Origin: JBDRNE01 sp043812935
GTDB taxonomy: Bacteria > Omnitrophota > Gorgyraeia > Tantalellales > Tantalellaceae
Assembly: GCA_043812935.1 (NCBI GenBank)
Contig: JBDRLO010000024.1
Location: 1-64,000 of the forward strand
Reading direction: 5' to 3'
DNA length: 64,000 bases
Positions 9,403 to 17,703 of the stretch are shown in pieces. Position 1 is the stretch's first letter; each line of letters opens with the position of its first letter. A program made the position numbers and the translations under genes. The notes below the pieces were generated by a model. It was given only the letters and a program-made list of their open reading frames with translations, was not told the origin of the DNA and did not search any database.

Positions 9403-10452
9403 ATGGATAAAAAATTTATTTCGGATTTTAAAGTTAATGAACAGGTTACTTCAGTTTTTATGCTTCGAAAAAAGAATCTGAAACTGACGAAGTATGATAA
9501 ACCCTATCTTGAAATGACGCTTTCGGATAAAACAGGAAAAATCGAAGGCCGTTTATGGGATGATGCTGAAAAGTATAATGAAGCGGCAGATACGGGAGAT
9601 TTTGTTCTAATAAAGGGGACGGTTGATAAATACAGGGAGGAAAAACAGTTAAAGGTGGATTATCTGGTAAAAGCGGATGAAAGAGCGTTTTGTTATGAGG
9701 ATATGGTGCGTGTTGCAGCAAACAGGGAAAAGTATTACAACGACATTTTAACCTATTTGAAAAGCATAAAGAATGTCTGGGTTAAATCCCTCTCGGAATT
9801 ATTTGTTAAAGATGAAAAATTAATGGCTTCATTCAAAGATGGAATCGGGGGGAAAAGCTGGCACAATGCTTATATAGGCGGATTAATGGAACATACTTTT
9901 GAAGTAATGTATATTTCGCAAGAGATGTGCCGTTTGTGCGGTGAAGCGGACAGAGATATAGCACTTTTTGGCGCGTTTATTCATGATATCGGAAAAGTGC
10001 GTGAGCTGGACCCAAAGAAACTTGAATACACGGTTGAAGGCGGCCTTTTAGGCCATATAGCGATTGGATATAGAATTCTAACGGAAAAAATCAGTGAAAT
10101 TACGGATTTTCCGTATGATTTACGGTTACGGCTGGAACATATTATTCTCAGCCATCACGGTGAATACGAACAGCAATCGCCGGTTCTACCAAAAACTCTT
10201 GAAGCTACAATTATATATCATGCGGATGAGTTGGTTTCTCAGGCAAATGCTATAAAAGAAATTCAGGTTGGACAAAAGGAAGAGGGAAAAACCTGGAGTA
10301 ATTACGTTACAATTAAGAACAGAAAATATTTTATAAAGTCTGCCGCAGAAGAAGGGTGGAGTCAGGAAAATAAGGAGAGTAAGCAATCCGGACAAGCTGG
10401 TAGTATCTCGGAAGAAGCGGATGGCTCTGACGAAATAGGAGATTTATTTTAG
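9403..10452 (+). CDS. YhaM-like 3'-5' exoribonuclease (OB fold + HD domain)
   Basis: A 349-residue protein with an N-terminal OB-fold nucleic-acid-binding domain (about residues 8-90) and an HD phosphohydrolase domain. The HD residues are in WHNAYIGGLMEHT, FIHDIGKV and ILSHHGEYE. This is the layout of YhaM/CBF1-type 3'-5' exonucleases. The C-terminal 30 residues are Ser/Glu/Asp-rich and end in GDLF, a likely flexible tail. CGGGAGGG precedes the ATG closely. It follows the helicase-nuclease by about 50 bases, which suggests a nucleic-acid processing operon. Confidence 0.88.
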   Translation: MDKKFISDFKVNEQVTSVFMLRKKNLKLTKYDKPYLEMTLSDKTGKIEGRLWDDAEKYNEAADTGDFVLIKGTVDKYREEKQLKVDYLVKADERAFCYEDMVRVAANREKYYNDILTYLKSIKNVWVKSLSELFVKDEKLMASFKDGIGGKSWHNAYIGGLMEHTFEVMYISQEMCRLCGEADRDIALFGAFIHDIGKVRELDPKKLEYTVEGGLLGHIAIGYRILTEKISEITDFPYDLRLRLEHIILSHHGEYEQQSPVLPKTLEATIIYHADELVSQANAIKEIQVGQKEEGKTWSNYVTIKNRKYFIKSAAEEGWSQENKESKQSGQAGSISEEADGSDEIGDLF

Positions 10453-10476
10453 TTGCGCATGGCTGAACGGAGAAAA

Positions 10477-10845
10477 ATGGACCGGAGAAAATTTGAAATA
10501 CTTGTTATGGAAGCGCTTAAAACATTACCGGAAATCTTTAAAAACAGTTTAAAAAATGTTGATGTTATTATTGAAGATGAACCGTCTGCTGATCAGGAAG
10601 AAAAAATTAACGCGTTGCATCGCAGGTTAGTATTGGGATTATATCAGGGCGTGCCGTTGTCCAGACGAAGCCAGTATTATGGTATGGTAATGCCCGATAA
10701 AGTTTCCATTTTCCAAAAAAATATAGAAAAAGTCTGTAGATCGGATGAAGAAATAGTGAGGTTGGTGAAACATACGGTTCAGCATGAACTTGCACACCAT
10801 TTTGGGATTTCTGACCAAAGGATGAGAGATCTTGATGTTTATTAG
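10477..10845 (+). CDS. Metallopeptidase family protein (zincin, HExxHH)
   Basis: A 122-residue minimal zincin-like protein with the zinc site HELAHHFG followed by ISDQRMRDL. The conserved N-terminal style (RKFEILVMEALKTLPEIF) and the VIIEDEPS segment match the small 'possible zinc metallopeptidase' family. I chose the ATG at 10477 because CGGAG lies four bases upstream and family members begin at this point. Upstream TTG (10453) and ATG (10459) are alternatives. It directly follows the YhaM-like gene. The substrate is unknown. Confidence 0.82.
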   Translation: MDRRKFEILVMEALKTLPEIFKNSLKNVDVIIEDEPSADQEEKINALHRRLVLGLYQGVPLSRRSQYYGMVMPDKVSIFQKNIEKVCRSDEEIVRLVKHTVQHELAHHFGISDQRMRDLDVY

Positions 10846-10890
10846 CCGGCCTGTGTTGTTAACATATTGTTGTTTTGAATTTTTAAGAGT

Positions 10891-11901
10891 TTAGTTTTTA
10901 TTGACGCGGATATTATCAATGCAAATATGACCGTTGTAAGCAGTGTTATATGATTCTATTCGCACCGCCAGCTTGCGGATGTCAGATCTGATTGTATCGT
11001 TAATTTGTATTGGATCCCAGTCTTTGCTTTTGTCAGTCAAGTCGGCGGTAATAGTAACCCATTTTCCGGGACACAATCTTACTGTATGGTTCATCTCGAT
11101 GAAATCCCAATTTTCGCAGGCAGTTAAGATGAGTTTTCCACGGATTTCCGTTTCAGGCGCAGTAGGAGGCAAGTATACGTCAGCGGATATAGAATCATAA
11201 TTTGTAAGGTTAAGATATTGTTGGATTTCAATCAAAGCAGCTGTCCATGTTCTTCCTGGGAATTCCACAAAAAGTTCAAGAGAACCTTTGTCCTGACTCG
11301 CAATATAATCAATTTTATCAATAAGCCGTGCTACATGATCTTGTTTATCGAGTTCCCATAAGGGTATCTCCCAGCCGTTTAAGTCATTTTCAAAATTATA
11401 GAGAATCTTGTTTCTTGGAATTGAAAGATTTGTTTCGTCAGATGGGGCTGGAATTTTAGTATTAGTCGTCTCTAAAGGAGTGCCTGTGGAGGACAAAGAT
11501 GTAAGGCCTTTTTTGTCTGATGGTTCAGTGTCTATTAAAGAGGTAGTAATATCTTTTTCCCACGCTTCAGGTGAAATAGGACCTTTATGCACAGGTTCGA
11601 TATGAATGTTTACGCTAAAAACAACGCGTTTTTGTTGAAAAAACCATACGAGAGGAATAATCAAGCCGGCAATAATTAGCAACGAGATGATCCATTTGGC
11701 AAACCGCGAAGCGCGAACAGCATCTTTTTTTGCCGGCGCGGTTTTTATGCTGTTTCTTTTCGCTATTTTTTTAAAATGATTTTGTTGAAGCAGTTTACGG
11801 ATGTCGTCCGGCTGTTCTTTTTTTTCGTTCAGCGTGTTATTCCGAAAATATGTCTTTGATAATTCAAAATCAATTTTGTCTGGTGTTTTTGTTCCCTGCA
11901 T
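10891..11901 (-). CDS. Single-pass membrane protein with a C-terminal carbohydrate-binding-like domain
   Basis: 336 residues: a basic N-terminal segment (1-68) that looks cytoplasmic, one membrane helix (about 69-88, WIISLLIIAGLIIPLVWFF), a Ser/Thr/Pro-rich linker to about 165, then a beta-rich C-terminal domain. That domain opens with NFENDLNGW and ends with HICIDNIRV, the pattern of galactose-binding jelly-roll and CBM-like modules. Catalytic residues are not evident. It is divergent from the ParA-CBM48 gene and close to a GH130 gene, which supports a carbohydrate link. No good ribosome site is seen. The exact family is unknown. Confidence 0.6.
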   Translation of the reverse strand: MQGTKTPDKIDFELSKTYFRNNTLNEKKEQPDDIRKLLQQNHFKKIAKRNSIKTAPAKKDAVRASRFAKWIISLLIIAGLIIPLVWFFQQKRVVFSVNIHIEPVHKGPISPEAWEKDITTSLIDTEPSDKKGLTSLSSTGTPLETTNTKIPAPSDETNLSIPRNKILYNFENDLNGWEIPLWELDKQDHVARLIDKIDYIASQDKGSLELFVEFPGRTWTAALIEIQQYLNLTNYDSISADVYLPPTAPETEIRGKLILTACENWDFIEMNHTVRLCPGKWVTITADLTDKSKDWDPIQINDTIRSDIRKLAVRIESYNTAYNGHICIDNIRVNKN

Positions 11902-12048
11902 AATTGTTTGGCTAATAAGTTTAGTTTGAAAAAATATAAAAAATACAGACTAAATTATATACTATAAAATCAGAAAATGCACGTCAAAAAAATAAAAAAG
12001 AAAAAATTTTTCTATAAATAATCTGGACAAAAAATAAAAGTTTGTTTA

Positions 12049-12077
12049 TTTACAACCTGATATCAATATGATATACT
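12049..12077 (+). promoter_or_regulatory. Sigma70-type promoter for the ParA-CBM48 gene
   Basis: TTTACA at 12049-12054 and TATACT at 12072-12077 are 17 bases apart, about 64 bases before the ATG at 12141. The divergent intergenic region 11902-12140 is very A/T-rich and holds no gene. Confidence 0.7.
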
Positions 12078-12140
12078 TTCACCGGAATACAGTATTGAAA
12101 GTTTTTGATACGGATCTTTAAACCATTGTCAGGAGGAAAT

Positions 12141-13184
12141 ATGAAAGTTATTTCAATCGCAAACCAAAAAGGCGGTTGTGGAAAAACGACGCTGGCAGTG
12201 AATATTGCGGCGACACTTTCCAGTTTAGGCAATGAAACTCTTCTCATGGATCTTGATCCGCAAGCTCACGCGACTTTTGCATTGGGCCTTTCTGAAAAAT
12301 CTTCAGAGCATAAAACATCGTATGATATATTTCGGTCACGTTTTAACAAATCCGGTATTGATTTTGAGGAATTAGTGATACATGGCCGGGAGAAACTTTC
12401 TTTTGTTCCCGCGAATATGATGCTTAGCGCGGCTGAAATTAATCTTGGGAGTATTGATGGTGCCGCGGCAATATTGTCACAGACTCTATCGCATCCATAT
12501 TTTGAAAAATATGAATATATTGTAATTGATTCTCCTCCGAGTTTTGGTTTTTTGACTTTAAATTCCATGTACGCGGCTGATGTTATACTTGTTCCGATAG
12601 ATTTGAGTTATTTTGCTTTTAACGGGATTAATAGTGTTTATCGTGTTGCTAGTTTGTTGAATAGAGAAACAGGACGCAGTCCTTCGATTTTTTTTGCAAT
12701 GAATTTATTTGATAACCGGTCAAATTTTGCAAGAAAAATAGAAAATGAAGCGCGGGCAAAGCTAGGAGAATATCTTTTATCAACTAAGATCCGTTCCAGT
12801 GTCCGCTTAAGAGAAGCGGCGAGTGAGGGTAAAACTATATTTGAATATGCGGAGGAATCGCCGTCCGCGTCGGATTTTATTAATCTCACTTGTGAGATTT
12901 TGGTTGCTGAGAGCAAAAAAGCGAATACAGTTATGAAAGAATTTATGTTTCATGCTCCGGAAGCGGGTGCGGTTTATGTGCTTGGCGATTTCAATAATTG
13001 GCAGAAAACAGAAGCCAGCAGGCTTACGAAACTTGAGAATGGACATTGGTCCGGCCATGTTACTTTGCGGCGCGGGAAATATCGGTATAAATTTTTGGTA
13101 GATGACGAATGGATTCATGATCCGGAAAACCGTAAAGTTAGGACAAATGAGTTTGGTACGCATGATTCGATTGTTAAAGTATAG
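12141..13184 (+). CDS. ParA/MinD-type ATPase fused to a C-terminal CBM48 glycogen-binding domain
   Basis: 347 residues. Residues 1 to about 255 form a ParA-type ATPase with the deviant Walker A KGGCGKTT, the switch segment MDLDPQAHAT and YIVIDSPPS. After a short linker, about residues 267-347 are a CBM48/AMPK-beta-like domain: VYVLGDFNNW, then GKYRYKFLVDDEW and a conserved DP. ParA proteins position cargo along nucleoid or membrane; CBM48 binds alpha-glucans. A sugar-polymer or granule cargo is my inference. The ATG at 12141 follows AGGAGG; the longer in-frame TTG at 12105 is unlikely. No parB lies beside it. It has its own promoter and terminator. Confidence 0.88.
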   Translation: MKVISIANQKGGCGKTTLAVNIAATLSSLGNETLLMDLDPQAHATFALGLSEKSSEHKTSYDIFRSRFNKSGIDFEELVIHGREKLSFVPANMMLSAAEINLGSIDGAAAILSQTLSHPYFEKYEYIVIDSPPSFGFLTLNSMYAADVILVPIDLSYFAFNGINSVYRVASLLNRETGRSPSIFFAMNLFDNRSNFARKIENEARAKLGEYLLSTKIRSSVRLREAASEGKTIFEYAEESPSASDFINLTCEILVAESKKANTVMKEFMFHAPEAGAVYVLGDFNNWQKTEASRLTKLENGHWSGHVTLRRGKYRYKFLVDDEWIHDPENRKVRTNEFGTHDSIVKV

Positions 13185-13227
13185 GGTGTAAGTCAGTAGT
13201 GCTACCTATAATATAATAACTTAAATG

Positions 13228-13261
13228 AAAAAGGTTCCCCTAATTTAGTGGAACCTTTTTC
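13228..13261 (+). terminator. Rho-independent terminator after the ParA-CBM48 gene
   Basis: AAAAAGGTTCC at 13228-13238 pairs with GGAACCTTTTT at 13250-13260, with an 11-base loop. The A- and T-tracts would allow it to work in either direction. It isolates the ParA-CBM48 gene from the GH130 gene. Confidence 0.88.
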
Positions 13262-13421
13262 TTTGCGATAGCCGTATCGAGTGTTTTTATTTCAATATTA
13301 ATTTAAAAATAACTTGAATTATGTCATAAAATATTGTTTAATACAGATCATTAGTGTTGCATAATATACAATAATATTAATATGAATATACAAATTCACA
13401 AATTACAGAAAGGGAAATGTT

Positions 13422-14369
13422 ATGTCACAACCAATTGTTTATTCAAAAAGCAAAGAAAATATCGTTGTCCGGTATGAAGGCAATCCAATTTTAACAAAAG
13501 ACGATGTTCCTGCAGCGGCAAAAGGAGTTTATAATTCCGGATGTATCAAAACTACGGAAGGCAAGTATGTTATGCTTTGCAGAGTTGAAACTCCGTCTAT
13601 GAAACAATTAATTTGGCCGGCGGATTCTGTTGATGGAATAAAATTTAAACTGAGGCCGGAACCTATAAAAATGCCGGATACAGAAGAATTTAAAGAATAT
13701 ACGACAGGGATGTATTACGATCCGCGTGTTGCTCAAATTGAAGGTGTCTATTATGTGGTATTTGCTTGTCACAGTGGGCATTCTTGCCGATTGGGGCTTC
13801 TAGAATCGCCTGACATGATACAATTCAAGTGGAGAGGGTTTATTTCTGAAACGGATAATCGCAATGGAGTTCTTTTTCCTGAAAAGATAAATGGGTTATA
13901 TTGCCGTTTGGATAGGCCTAATACCGGCGACGGGAAAGGATATATGTGGCTTTCGTATTCGCCGGATCTTATTCATTGGGGACAGTCAAAAGCAGTGGCT
14001 TTTTCTCAGGATGAATGGGGCTGGAAGAAGAATGGTCCGGGTGCGGTCCCGATAAGGACAGAAAAAGGCTGGTTGGTTATTTATCATGCAGTTAATGTCC
14101 AGTGCGCGGCGCAATATGTTTACCATTTGGGAGTTATGCTGTTGGATCTTAACGATCCTTCAAAGATTGTTGCTCGTGCAAAAGCGCCGATACTTTCGCC
14201 GACTACCAACTATGAACTTAATGGCTTGACGTATGCGGTTGTATTTACTTGCGGTGCGGTAGCAGAACCTGACGGTGAAGTGAAAATATATTACGGCGGC
14301 GCGGATACTGTACAATGTTTGGCAACCGCAAGGATTGAAGATCTTGTTGACGCGTGTTTTAATCGATGA
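13422..14369 (+). CDS. GH130-family glycoside phosphorylase/hydrolase
   Basis: 315 residues of five-bladed propeller type. The N-terminal RYEGNPILTKDDVP, MYYDPRVAQIEGVYYV, WKKNGPGAVPIRTEKGWLVIYHA and KIYYGGADTVQCLATA segments are family GH130 signatures. GH130 enzymes are mostly phosphorylases of beta-mannosides. The acceptor and whether it phosphorolyses or hydrolyses cannot be settled here. AAAGGGAAA precedes the ATG. It stands alone between a terminator and a repeat-rich gap, but its neighbours also carry carbohydrate-binding domains. Confidence 0.9.
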   Translation: MSQPIVYSKSKENIVVRYEGNPILTKDDVPAAAKGVYNSGCIKTTEGKYVMLCRVETPSMKQLIWPADSVDGIKFKLRPEPIKMPDTEEFKEYTTGMYYDPRVAQIEGVYYVVFACHSGHSCRLGLLESPDMIQFKWRGFISETDNRNGVLFPEKINGLYCRLDRPNTGDGKGYMWLSYSPDLIHWGQSKAVAFSQDEWGWKKNGPGAVPIRTEKGWLVIYHAVNVQCAAQYVYHLGVMLLDLNDPSKIVARAKAPILSPTTNYELNGLTYAVVFTCGAVAEPDGEVKIYYGGADTVQCLATARIEDLVDACFNR

Positions 14370-14491
14370 ACAGGGTAACCAGCTTGTTAATGTAGATATA
14401 ATGGAAAGTCGCACATCCATACATAGGTGAACAACTTGCATAAACAAGAAATCAGCGCTACACTTGGAAAAACCAAAACAGGAGGTGCGTT

Positions 14492-14584
14492 ATGAAAAGT
14501 GTAGTATTGATGTCCATCAAGGAAATATATGTGCCCCCGTGCCTGTCCGTTAAATCAATGCTACGTGTAACCTGTAACCTGTAA
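14492..14584 (+). pseudogene. Possible truncated ORF (ASCH-like N-terminus) running into repeats
   Basis: A strong AGGAGG at about 14480 is followed by an ATG and 30 codons starting MKSVVLMSIKEIY. This start resembles the N-terminus of ASCH-domain proteins. The frame then enters the GTGCCCCCGTGCCTGTCCG fragment of the 54-bp repeat and the heptamer array and stops there. It is best read as the front end of a gene cut off by repeat insertion or deletion. The ASCH likeness rests on about ten residues and is weak. Confidence 0.35.
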
Positions 14585-14611
14585 CGTGTTTCGTGCAACG
14601 TGAAGCGTGCA
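14531..14611. repeat. Fragment of the 54-bp hairpin repeat joined to a seven-unit heptamer array
   Basis: 14531-14552 matches the GCCTGTCCGTTA part of the units at 1-306. 14563-14611 holds seven contiguous 7-bp units: acgtgta, acctgta, acctgta, acgtgtt, tcgtgca, acgtgaa, gcgtgca. The array ends 18 bases before the ATG of the next gene. Confidence 0.85.
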
Positions 14612-14629
14612 ACGCATAAGGATTTACCA

Positions 14630-15046
14630 ATGAAGTATGGCGTTTCTTTACGCAAGGAAACGGAGCTCAAGAAAAAAATGCGCCGTTTTGGCGTAAAAGA
14701 AAAAGATATTACGGAGAACTTTATACGATCCAGCGGCCGCGGCGGACAAAACGTTAATAAAGTCGCAACATGTGTTTATTTAAAACACAAACCGTCGGGT
14801 GTTGAAGTCAAATGTAAACAGGCCAGGACACAAGCGCTTAACCGTTTTATCGCGCGAAGGATACTTGTTGAAAAAATTGAAACTAAAACATTAGGAAAGC
14901 TTTCGGCAGAAAAACAACGAATAGAAAAAATCCGGCGTCAAAAACGAAAACGGTCCAAAAGGGCAAAAGAAAAAATACTTGCCGATAAAAAAAAACAGGC
15001 ACAAAAAAAGAATCTTAGAAAGTCAATAAGCGCGCAGGAAGACTAG
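14630..15046 (+). CDS. Peptide chain release factor-like protein (ArfB/YaeJ type, GGQ)
   Basis: 138 residues with the catalytic GGQ loop in SSGRGGQNVNKVAT and a Lys/Arg-rich C-terminal tail. There is no stop-codon recognition domain, so it resembles ribosome-rescue hydrolases of the ArfB/YaeJ/ICT1 type, which free stalled peptidyl-tRNA with the basic tail in the mRNA channel. The small RF-1-domain family also includes less-studied homologues, so exact orthology is open. The ATG at 14630 has AAGGA seven bases upstream. An in-frame GTG at 14600 lies inside a heptamer array. Its last codons form part of a terminator. Confidence 0.85.
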   Translation: MKYGVSLRKETELKKKMRRFGVKEKDITENFIRSSGRGGQNVNKVATCVYLKHKPSGVEVKCKQARTQALNRFIARRILVEKIETKTLGKLSAEKQRIEKIRRQKRKRSKRAKEKILADKKKQAQKKNLRKSISAQED

Positions 15047-15060
15047 CGCGCTTTGTTTTT
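15028..15060 (+). terminator. Terminator overlapping the 3' end of the release-factor-like gene
   Basis: AAGCGCGC (15028-15035) pairs perfectly with GCGCGCTT (15046-15053) around a 10-base loop holding the stop codon, followed by TTTGTTTTT. Confidence 0.75.
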
Positions 15061-15075
15061 ATTTAAGGAGGCCTT

Positions 15076-16638
15076 GTGTCGAAAAAAATACGAGATTCCT
15101 GGGGGTCGCGGCTAGGTATTATCATGGCGGTTGCAGGATCTGCCGTTGGTTTGGGGAATTTTTTACGGTTTCCGGTGCAAGCGGCAAAAAATGGCGGCGG
15201 CGCTTTTATGATTCCCTACTTTATCGCGCTTTTGCTGGTAGGTATTCCGCTTATGTGGGTTGAGTGGTCAATAGGGCGTTATGGCGGCGGGTTTGAACAT
15301 TCAACAGCGCCTGGCGTTTTCCATAGTTTGTGGCAAAAAAACCGTTTTATCAAATATTTTGGGGTAATAGGGATATTCGGTCCGCTTGTAATTATGATTT
15401 ATTATACTTATATTGAGTCGTGGACGCTTGCGTACAGTTTTTTCTCCCTGACGCAAAAATATGCAGGTATTACGGATCAAGTTTCAATGCAGTCTTTTCT
15501 TCGCGGGTTTCAAGGCCTTGAAAAAAATCAGTATTTTTCAAGTATCAGCACAGCTTATATATTTTTCCTTATTACTTTTATAGTTAACATTACGGTTTTG
15601 AATCATGGGATACGCGGCGGGATTGAACGTTTTTGTAAAATTGCGGTTCCTGTACTTTTTGTTTTCGGGTTGATTTTGCTTGTGAGGGTATTTTCGATGG
15701 GTGTGATAGATTTATCTAAACCGGATTGGAATGTTTTTAATGGATTAGGGTATCTTTGGAATCCTGATTTCTCACAGCTTAAAAGCGCGAAAGTTTGGCT
15801 GGCGGCTACTGGACAGATATTTTTTACGCTTAGTGTCGGAATAGGTGTAATTTTAACATACGCGAGTTATTTAAAAAAGGGTGATGACGTGGCGCTTTCC
15901 GGATTAACCGCTGTGAGTATGAATGAAATCGCGGAAGTAATTTTAGGCGCCAGTATAGTTATTCCCGCGGCATTTGTGTTTTTCGGACCAATGGCGATAG
16001 GGGATATTGCGAATTCTGGCGCTTTTAATTTAGGTTTTGTGACAATGCCGCTTGTTTTAGCCCAAATGCCGTTTTCTGAAATTTTTGGGTTTTTATGGTT
16101 TGGATTATTGTTTCTGGCCGGCGTTACGTCATCGGTTTCTTTGGCGCAGCCTGCCATAGCATTTTTGGAAGATGAGTTTAATATCTCCCGCAAACAGTCT
16201 GTATTGATATTTGGAATTGTGACTTTTACCTTATGTAATGCAGCAATATTTTTCTTAAGCAAAGGTGTTGTTGATGAACTGGATTTTTGGGGCGGGACAT
16301 TTTGTTTAGTGCTTTTTGCTACAATAGAAGTGATATTGTTCGGATGGATATTCGGTATTAATAAAGCATGGGAAGAAGTTCATCATGGCGCTGACATGCG
16401 ACTGCCGAGAATTTATAAATATGTTATTAAATATATAACTCCGGCGTTTCTTTTGATTATACTGGGCGCTTGGTTTTTTAAGGAATGGCTGCCTATAATC
16501 AGAATGGACAACGTTTCGTTAGCTAACCGCCCGTATGTTGTTGCGACACGATGCGGGCTTTTTTTAATATTTATTATTCTCGCTGTGCTGGTTAAAATAG
16601 CTTGGCGAAAAAGAAGAATAAAGGGAAGAGACATATGA
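15076..16638 (+). CDS. Sodium-dependent transporter, NSS/SNF family
   Basis: 520 residues with about 12 predicted membrane helices. The N-terminal WGSRLGIIMAVAGSAVGLGN and FLRFP segments are the conserved first-helix sodium and substrate site of neurotransmitter:sodium symporters. Bacterial members import amino acids such as methionine, leucine or tryptophan with Na+. The start is a GTG at 15076 after AAGGAGGCC. It overlaps the tiny downstream MetS-like gene by the ATGA junction, which supports a two-part MetPS-type transporter. The nearby methionine genes make methionine a possible substrate, by inference only. Confidence 0.9.
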   Translation: MSKKIRDSWGSRLGIIMAVAGSAVGLGNFLRFPVQAAKNGGGAFMIPYFIALLLVGIPLMWVEWSIGRYGGGFEHSTAPGVFHSLWQKNRFIKYFGVIGIFGPLVIMIYYTYIESWTLAYSFFSLTQKYAGITDQVSMQSFLRGFQGLEKNQYFSSISTAYIFFLITFIVNITVLNHGIRGGIERFCKIAVPVLFVFGLILLVRVFSMGVIDLSKPDWNVFNGLGYLWNPDFSQLKSAKVWLAATGQIFFTLSVGIGVILTYASYLKKGDDVALSGLTAVSMNEIAEVILGASIVIPAAFVFFGPMAIGDIANSGAFNLGFVTMPLVLAQMPFSEIFGFLWFGLLFLAGVTSSVSLAQPAIAFLEDEFNISRKQSVLIFGIVTFTLCNAAIFFLSKGVVDELDFWGGTFCLVLFATIEVILFGWIFGINKAWEEVHHGADMRLPRIYKYVIKYITPAFLLIILGAWFFKEWLPIIRMDNVSLANRPYVVATRCGLFLIFIILAVLVKIAWRKRRIKGRDI

Positions 16639-16739
16639 CGGTGCTTGGTTGGATATTTATGTTTTTTTCATGGGGAATGATTATTTTTTTGGCGGTCTTT
16701 TGTTTTAAAAGAATTTTCCGAAAAAAAAATGTTGACTAG
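16635..16739 (+). CDS. MetS-type small subunit of the NSS transporter
   Basis: A 34-residue single-helix protein (MTVLGWIFMFFSWG, then a hydrophobic stretch and an RKK-rich end). It starts at the ATG overlapping the TGA stop of the NSS gene. Very short one-helix proteins directly after NSS genes are known as MetS-family small subunits, needed by MetP in Corynebacterium. Size, topology (short N-terminus, basic C-terminus) and translational coupling all fit. Pairing with the transporter is inferred from position. Confidence 0.7.
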   Translation: MTVLGWIFMFFSWGMIIFLAVFCFKRIFRKKNVD

Positions 16740-16759
16740 CCGGGATATTTAAATAGTTT

Positions 16760-16789
16760 TTGCATTCTGCCGGTATCTAATGATATACT
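16760..16789 (+). promoter_or_regulatory. Promoter for the PC4-like gene
   Basis: TTGCAT at 16760-16765 and TATACT at 16784-16789 are 18 bases apart. TGA directly before the -10 box makes an extended -10. The start codon lies about 94 bases downstream. Confidence 0.6.
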
Positions 16790-16882
16790 ATTAATAATAC
16801 TACTATATTTACAATTATACCTAATATATGATTTAGCTTGGTATGCTGGGTAAAGAGGCTAGAGAAAAAAGGAGGCGTCAAG

Positions 16883-17116
16883 ATGGAAAGAGATGTTGCG
16901 GTTTTTGAAAAAAATAAGTATCAGGATGTGAAAATACGCATATCTGAATATCAGGGGAATGATGTTATAGATGTTAGAATATGGACACAGCCGCCGCAGG
17001 GAGATGAGAAAGTGCCTACGGGAAAAGGTATTAACATAAACGTAAAACTTTACTCAAAACTGAAAGAGGCTGTTGACGAATTGGGCAAAGTGCTGAAAGA
17101 AAATAATCTGGTTTAA
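16883..17116 (+). CDS. PC4/YdbC-like ssDNA-binding protein
   Basis: 77 residues resembling the transcriptional coactivator p15 (PC4) C-terminal domain. Seen are FEKNKYQDVKIRISEYQGN, VIDVRIWTQP, the KVPTGKGININV strand-turn and a closing helix KLYSKLKEAVDELG. Bacterial PC4 homologues such as YdbC bind single-stranded DNA as dimers. The ATG at 16883 has AAGGAGG upstream; the longer frame from 16838 has no support. It has its own promoter. Confidence 0.8.
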   Translation: MERDVAVFEKNKYQDVKIRISEYQGNDVIDVRIWTQPPQGDEKVPTGKGININVKLYSKLKEAVDELGKVLKENNLV

Positions 17117-17185
17117 GGTTTTGCCGTACGGAATTTTTTATTCGCGATGACTGTGAAATAGTTTTTTCAAACGGAGAGTATGCTT

Positions 17186-17641
17186 ATGTCTATTAATGAG
17201 GGGAATGCGCACAAAGAAAAACGTCGTTTTATCAGGCATTTGCTTGTTAATCCGCTTGAATTTCAAATTTTTGAAAATGATAATTTTCAAAAATCCGAGA
17301 CAATTGACGTGAGTGAAGGCGGTCTCATGTTTACTTCCAGAAAAGGTGTGGCTGCGAATGCGATAATAAACCTGCAGGTTCCTTTGTATGAGAAAATTTT
17401 CAAAATTAGAGCAAAAGTAATTCATTCCAAAAAAGATCAAAGTACCGGGCTGTACAGGATAGGTGTTGCGTTTATCAATTATTCCGATGCTTTTAAAATC
17501 AAAATAATTGAACAGATTTATTTGATTGAAGAGTACCGAGTATTACGTTCACTTCAAACGGGAAAAGATCTAAGCCTGCCGGAAGCTTCACGAGAGTGGA
17601 TAAAAAGGTATTCTGCCAGATTTGAGAAATTGTATTGGTAA
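17186..17641 (+). CDS. PilZ domain protein (c-di-GMP binding)
   Basis: About 151 residues. The c-di-GMP motifs RRFIRH (RxxxR-like) and DVSEGGLMF (D/N-x-S-x-x-G) are both present near the start, followed by a beta-barrel pattern (RIGVAFINYS). It is a likely diguanylate-responsive effector. No membrane segment is seen. GGAG lies nine bases before the ATG at 17186 and only three before an alternative ATG at 17180. A second PilZ protein is at 44326. Confidence 0.85.
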   Translation: MSINEGNAHKEKRRFIRHLLVNPLEFQIFENDNFQKSETIDVSEGGLMFTSRKGVAANAIINLQVPLYEKIFKIRAKVIHSKKDQSTGLYRIGVAFINYSDAFKIKIIEQIYLIEEYRVLRSLQTGKDLSLPEASREWIKRYSARFEKLYW

Positions 17642-17703
17642 CGAAATAGCCTGTCTGTTTAATCTCTTTTTAGTTTACAAAATGAAGGTATTTAGGAGGA
17701 ATC

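Noticed and set aside
12105..12140. Longer start for the ParA-CBM48 gene
   Set aside because: The ATG at 12141 follows AGGAGG and begins exactly at the ParA N-terminus.
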